Positions 61,561 through 64,000 of a DNA stretch of 64,000 nt are shown here, one piece after another (position 1 is the stretch's first letter; the number at the start of each line of letters is the position of its first letter). The DNA is taken from the NCBI RefSeq assembly GCF_000383595.1, contig NZ_KB911581.1, positions 8,143,519 to 8,207,518 of the forward strand, given 5' to 3'. The notes under the pieces were generated by a model. That model saw only the letters and a list, made by a program, of their open reading frames with translations. It did no database searches and had not been told where the DNA came from. The translations under genes and the position numbers were made by a program. Origin of the DNA: Streptomyces bottropensis ATCC 25435. Its GTDB lineage: Bacteria; Actinomycetota; Actinomycetes; Streptomycetales; Streptomycetaceae.

Positions 61561-61925
61561 CGCCGTCCGCCATGCGCCCGCGAATCGCCAGTGGGGCCCG
61601 GGCGCGTGGGCCCGGGTGAGTGTCATCCAGCGCGGCACCAACGCCGCAGCCGACCCATGTCTCGCACGGGCGAACGGCAGCCTTTTCACGGCACCAGAAC
61701 CCATGTACTGCCGGGTGGCCGACTTCACCCCGAACAGATCACGGCCGCCACCGCCCGAAGAACCGCTCCGCATTGGGGAGTTGGCACGGCCCGCTGAGCG
61801 CCCGACACCACTACCGACCCCGTACAGCCCAAAGACCCGAAACTCAACGGCTCACCGGCCCGTACCGGCGGAAACGAAGAACCCCGATCCGTTTCGGGAT
61901 CGGGGTTCTGACGTCGTTACCTGGG
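61561..61925. other. Intergenic stretch at the island/tRNA boundary
   Basis: About 365 bases with no convincing gene between the helicase and the tRNA. It contains the tRNA terminator hairpin (61878-61909). I saw no direct repeat of the tRNA 3' end and no integrase fragment here. Confidence 0.5.
61878..61909 (-). terminator. Hairpin terminator downstream of the tRNA
   Basis: AGAACCCCGATCC and GGATCGGGGTTCT form a 13-base perfect stem with a 6-base loop. On the minus strand the stem is followed by TCGTTTCC. It lies 16 bases after the tRNA 3' end. Confidence 0.85.
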
Positions 61926-61999
61926 TGGACCTGTGGGGATTTGAACCCCAGACCCCCTCGATGCGAACGAGGTGCGCTACCAGACTGCGCCACAGGCCC
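61926..61999 (-). tRNA. tRNA-Ala (anticodon CGC)
   Basis: A complete 74-base cloverleaf: acceptor GGGCCTG/CAGGTCC (one G-U pair), D stem GCGC/GCGC, anticodon stem CCTCG/CGAGG with loop TTCGCAT (anticodon CGC, codon GCG), and T arm TGGGG-TTCAAAT-CCCCA. CCA is not encoded, as usual in Streptomyces. The 3' end points towards the accessory region. Confidence 0.96.
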
Positions 62000-62123
62000 T
62001 TGCAACGAGTGAAACTCTAGCATCCCGATCGCAGTGCTCGGAAATCCGTATCCGAGAGGCCGCCGGGCGGCCTGCGGCCGGCTCCTGGCTGGTCAGCGGA
62101 GTGGGAGATCCGGGGCCGCGTGA

Positions 62124-63494
62124 TCACTCGTTGGCCGCTCGGGGGCGGTCGCCGTCCTCGTACTGGTCGAAGAGCGGCGTGCGCCCCCGCTCGCGGGAGC
62201 GGCGCGCGGACGCGGCCCGGCGGGCGTCGGAGCGGCCACCGTCGGGGGCGTCACCCGCCTCGCCCGCGCCGGCGTCCTGCGCCCCCTCCCCGCCGTCACG
62301 CTCCCCCTCCGGCTCACGCCCGGGGGCGGGCGCGGAGTGGGACGGGGCGCCCGAGGAGCCGTGCGGGTCGGCCGCGCTGGAGCGCGCGGAGCTCCACGCG
62401 TCCGGGGCACCGAGGTCGACGCCGGAGGTGGCCCGGGGTGCGACCGGCGCGGTGACGTACGTCGGGAGCGGCACGGGGACGGGGTCCCAGCTGTCGCCCT
62501 GGCCGGGCCGCCGCTGGCGCTCGCGCTGCTGGTCGACCCATTCGGCGTGGTCGGTCTGCTCGACGAGTGCGCGGCGGTCGGCCGCGAGGGCGGTCAGCTC
62601 GGCCCTGCTCTCCTCGTTCTCGGGTCCGTCCTCCGGCTCGTCGGTGTCCACCGGGTCCGGTGCGGGGCGCCGCCGCTGGGGCTGCCGCTCCCGCAGTCGC
62701 TGCGCCGCCACCTCGGCCTGGCGCCGGTCCATCGTGTACGCGAACCGCTTCAGCTCATGGCGGCGCAGGTGCGCGATGTACGTGCTCAGCAGCACCGCCG
62801 GTACGGCCGGCGCCCACAGGAAGGCGAGTCCGCCGACCGCCGCGACGATCGCGCCGAGCGAGAAGGCGAGGAAGAGCAGCACCGTCGTACGCCGTCGGCG
62901 CGCGAGCACCTTCGAGCGCTGGGCCCGCGCCTTGGCCTCCGCCGAGTTGGCCCGGCGCGCGGCCGCCGTCTGCTGGTCCGCATACTGCTTGTCCGGCCGC
63001 TGCTGGTCCGCACGCTGCTGGTCCGCACGCTTCGCGCGCGCGGGAGCCGGCGGGTGAGGCGCCCCCTGCTTGGCCTGCGGCGCCCCGCCCTGCTGGGGCA
63101 ACGGCTTCGACTGTGCCGGAGCGGGCGCCTGCGCCGCCGGTTTCCCCGGCTGCTGGGGCTGCTGTCCCTGCTGCGCCGACTCACCTCGCTCCGCCGGCAA
63201 TCGGGCCTTCGTGTGCTCCCGGTGCGGGGGCATGGCGAAGGCCCGGACGTCCACCGAGTCGGTGACGCCGTCCGGTTCGGCGCTGGGCTCCCCCTCTTCG
63301 GTGGAGCGCGCCCGCAGGTCCTTGGCGTATCGGCGCTCCATCCCCGCCCGGCCGGAAAGCAGCCGGATGGCGGTGCTGAAGCGTTCCGTCGGACGGGCTT
63401 CGTTCAGCTCGTCCTGCCTACGGAGCCACATCGGCACCAAGTAGGCGGCCCAGGCCCCGACGATGACTGCGTAGATGAGGCCGCTGCTGCTCAC
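62124..63494 (-). CDS. sepX: Divisome protein SepX/GlpR
   Basis: A 456-residue membrane protein conserved in actinobacteria. SepX works with FtsZ and DivIVA in Streptomyces hyphal and sporulation septa. The N-terminus (SSSGLIYAVIVGAWAAYLVP) is a membrane segment followed by MWLRRQDELNEARPTERF, which is diagnostic. A Gln/Pro/Ala-rich linker with ADQQR repeats leads to a second hydrophobic hairpin (TTVLLFLAFSLGAIVAAVGG; VPAVLLSTYIAHL). The C-terminal 200 residues are charged and low in complexity. GTG 63494. It is flanked by tRNA-Ala and a GNAT gene. Confidence 0.93.
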   Translation of the reverse strand: MSSSGLIYAVIVGAWAAYLVPMWLRRQDELNEARPTERFSTAIRLLSGRAGMERRYAKDLRARSTEEGEPSAEPDGVTDSVDVRAFAMPPHREHTKARLPAERGESAQQGQQPQQPGKPAAQAPAPAQSKPLPQQGGAPQAKQGAPHPPAPARAKRADQQRADQQRPDKQYADQQTAAARRANSAEAKARAQRSKVLARRRRTTVLLFLAFSLGAIVAAVGGLAFLWAPAVPAVLLSTYIAHLRRHELKRFAYTMDRRQAEVAAQRLRERQPQRRRPAPDPVDTDEPEDGPENEESRAELTALAADRRALVEQTDHAEWVDQQRERQRRPGQGDSWDPVPVPLPTYVTAPVAPRATSGVDLGAPDAWSSARSSAADPHGSSGAPSHSAPAPGREPEGERDGGEGAQDAGAGEAGDAPDGGRSDARRAASARRSRERGRTPLFDQYEDGDRPRAANE

Positions 63495-63630
63495 GACTCA
63501 CACGGTAGAGGGGTTTGCGTGAGGCCATCCGCCAATTGAGCCGGTGTGTCGCACGATCCGGCTGATATTTCGAGCTTTTTTTGTGACCGATCCGATCAGC
63601 GGGCCACCGAGAGCACGAAATTAACGTGCT

Positions 63631-63652
63631 GAGAACGTCCCGAGAACGTCCC
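63631..63652. repeat. 11-base tandem repeat in the sepX upstream region
   Basis: GAGAACGTCCC occurs twice back to back (63631-63641 and 63642-63652). The surrounding 220-base gap between sepX and the GNAT gene is unusually AT-rich for this genome and includes a TTTTTTT run. One helical turn spacing would suit a regulator site. Confidence 0.45.
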
Positions 63653-63716
63653 GACTCGTTCAAGCCGATCGTCGACCGATCGCCGCCGGGGCATTTTCTT
63701 CGAACACTTATTTCAT

Positions 63717-64000
63717 TTATTGAGGAGCTCCGGGCTTACCGGCGTCGGAAGCGGCGTTCCGCGCGTTCCGCGTCCGTTCCCGCTGCCAGCGGCCGAGCAG
63801 CCCCTCGGGGACCTCCTCCGCGGTGAGCGCGAAGACGAGATGGTCGCGCCAGGCTCCGTCGATGTGAAGATATCGTGGACGAAGACCTTCCTCCCGGAAT
63901 CCGAGTTTCTCCACCACCCGTCGGCTCGGCCGATTCTCGGGCCGAATGCAGACCTCGACGCGGTGCAGTCCGACGGTCCGGAAGCAGTGGTCCACGACGA
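63717..64000 (-). CDS. GNAT-family acetyltransferase (RimJ-like), 5' end outside the window
   Basis: The visible 94 C-terminal residues include LHRVEVCIRPENRPSRRVVE, then KLGFREEGLRPRYLHIDGAW and RDHLVFALTAEEV, the end of a RimJ/RimL-type acetyltransferase (peptide N-terminal or ribosomal protein acetylation in characterised members). The stop is TAA at 63717-63719. The acetyl-CoA motif lies mostly beyond the right edge. It precedes sepX on the same strand, about 220 bases away. Confidence 0.85.
   Translation of the reverse strand, partial: VVDHCFRTVGLHRVEVCIRPENRPSRRVVEKLGFREEGLRPRYLHIDGAWRDHLVFALTAEEVPEGLLGRWQRERTRNARNAASDAGKPGAPQ

Noticed and set aside
61561..61999. Attachment-site duplication at tRNA-Ala
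   Set aside because: I found no second copy of the tRNA 3' end in the window, so an attachment site is not claimed as a feature.

Overview
The window is high-GC actinobacterial DNA and almost certainly comes from a Streptomyces chromosome. Evidence: GC-rich third codon positions, frequent GTG/TTG starts, an SsgA-like sporulation protein, the divisome protein SepX, a tricorn protease, XRE-DUF5753 and DUF6879 regulators, SARP-type regulators, and a short GC-rich intergenic repeat. All assignments below come from reading the sequence; no search was run.

Bases 1-25,900 look like ordinary chromosome. In order: two tandem penicillin-binding proteins (the first only as its 3' end), a serine hydrolase, a YbaK/EamA pair, DUF1876, a beta-lactamase-fold hydrolase, the ohr/ohrR peroxide pair, an ECF metal uptake operon (MN-Q-O) with a Nur-type nickel operator, an SsgA-like protein, a phosphoglycerate-mutase-like phosphatase, a secreted intradiol dioxygenase, a DinB-fold protein, TetR plus an MMPL exporter with twin palindromic operators, a tricorn protease, and a three-gene translationally coupled redox operon (Baeyer-Villiger-like monooxygenase, hydrolase, SDR) divergent from a MerR regulator.

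Bases 25,900-33,900 hold a regulatory cluster: a 27-residue secreted peptide gene with a SARP-like promoter, a convergent 1068-residue SARP/NB-ARC/TPR regulator, a divergent GT-B-like protein, and an NB-ARC/TPR protein with no DNA-binding domain. Two minisatellites with complementary cores lie between the last two genes. Exonuclease III and a GNAT acetyltransferase follow.

Bases 35,600-61,600 look like an accessory, defence-rich island. It holds a DUF4276/AAA ATPase pair, a Ser/Thr kinase with a C-terminal repeat region, an XRE-DUF5753/DUF6879 pair facing a small protein and a methyltransferase, small unknowns with a GntR regulator and a lipoprotein, a membrane/coiled-coil protein, a full type I restriction system (hsdM-hsdS-hsdR), and a second N6-adenine methylase. 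That methylase is divergent from a Rad50-like zinc-hook ATPase, a small Cys/His protein and a HelD-like helicase. The island stops at the 3' end of a tRNA-Ala(CGC) gene. No integrase or transposase was seen.

After the tRNA come sepX and a truncated GNAT acetyltransferase, which are core chromosome again. The best candidates for undescribed biology are the peptide/SARP unit (25.9-29.3 kb), the methylase/Rad50-like/HelD module (52.7-61.6 kb) and the complementary minisatellite pair (30.9-31.6 kb).
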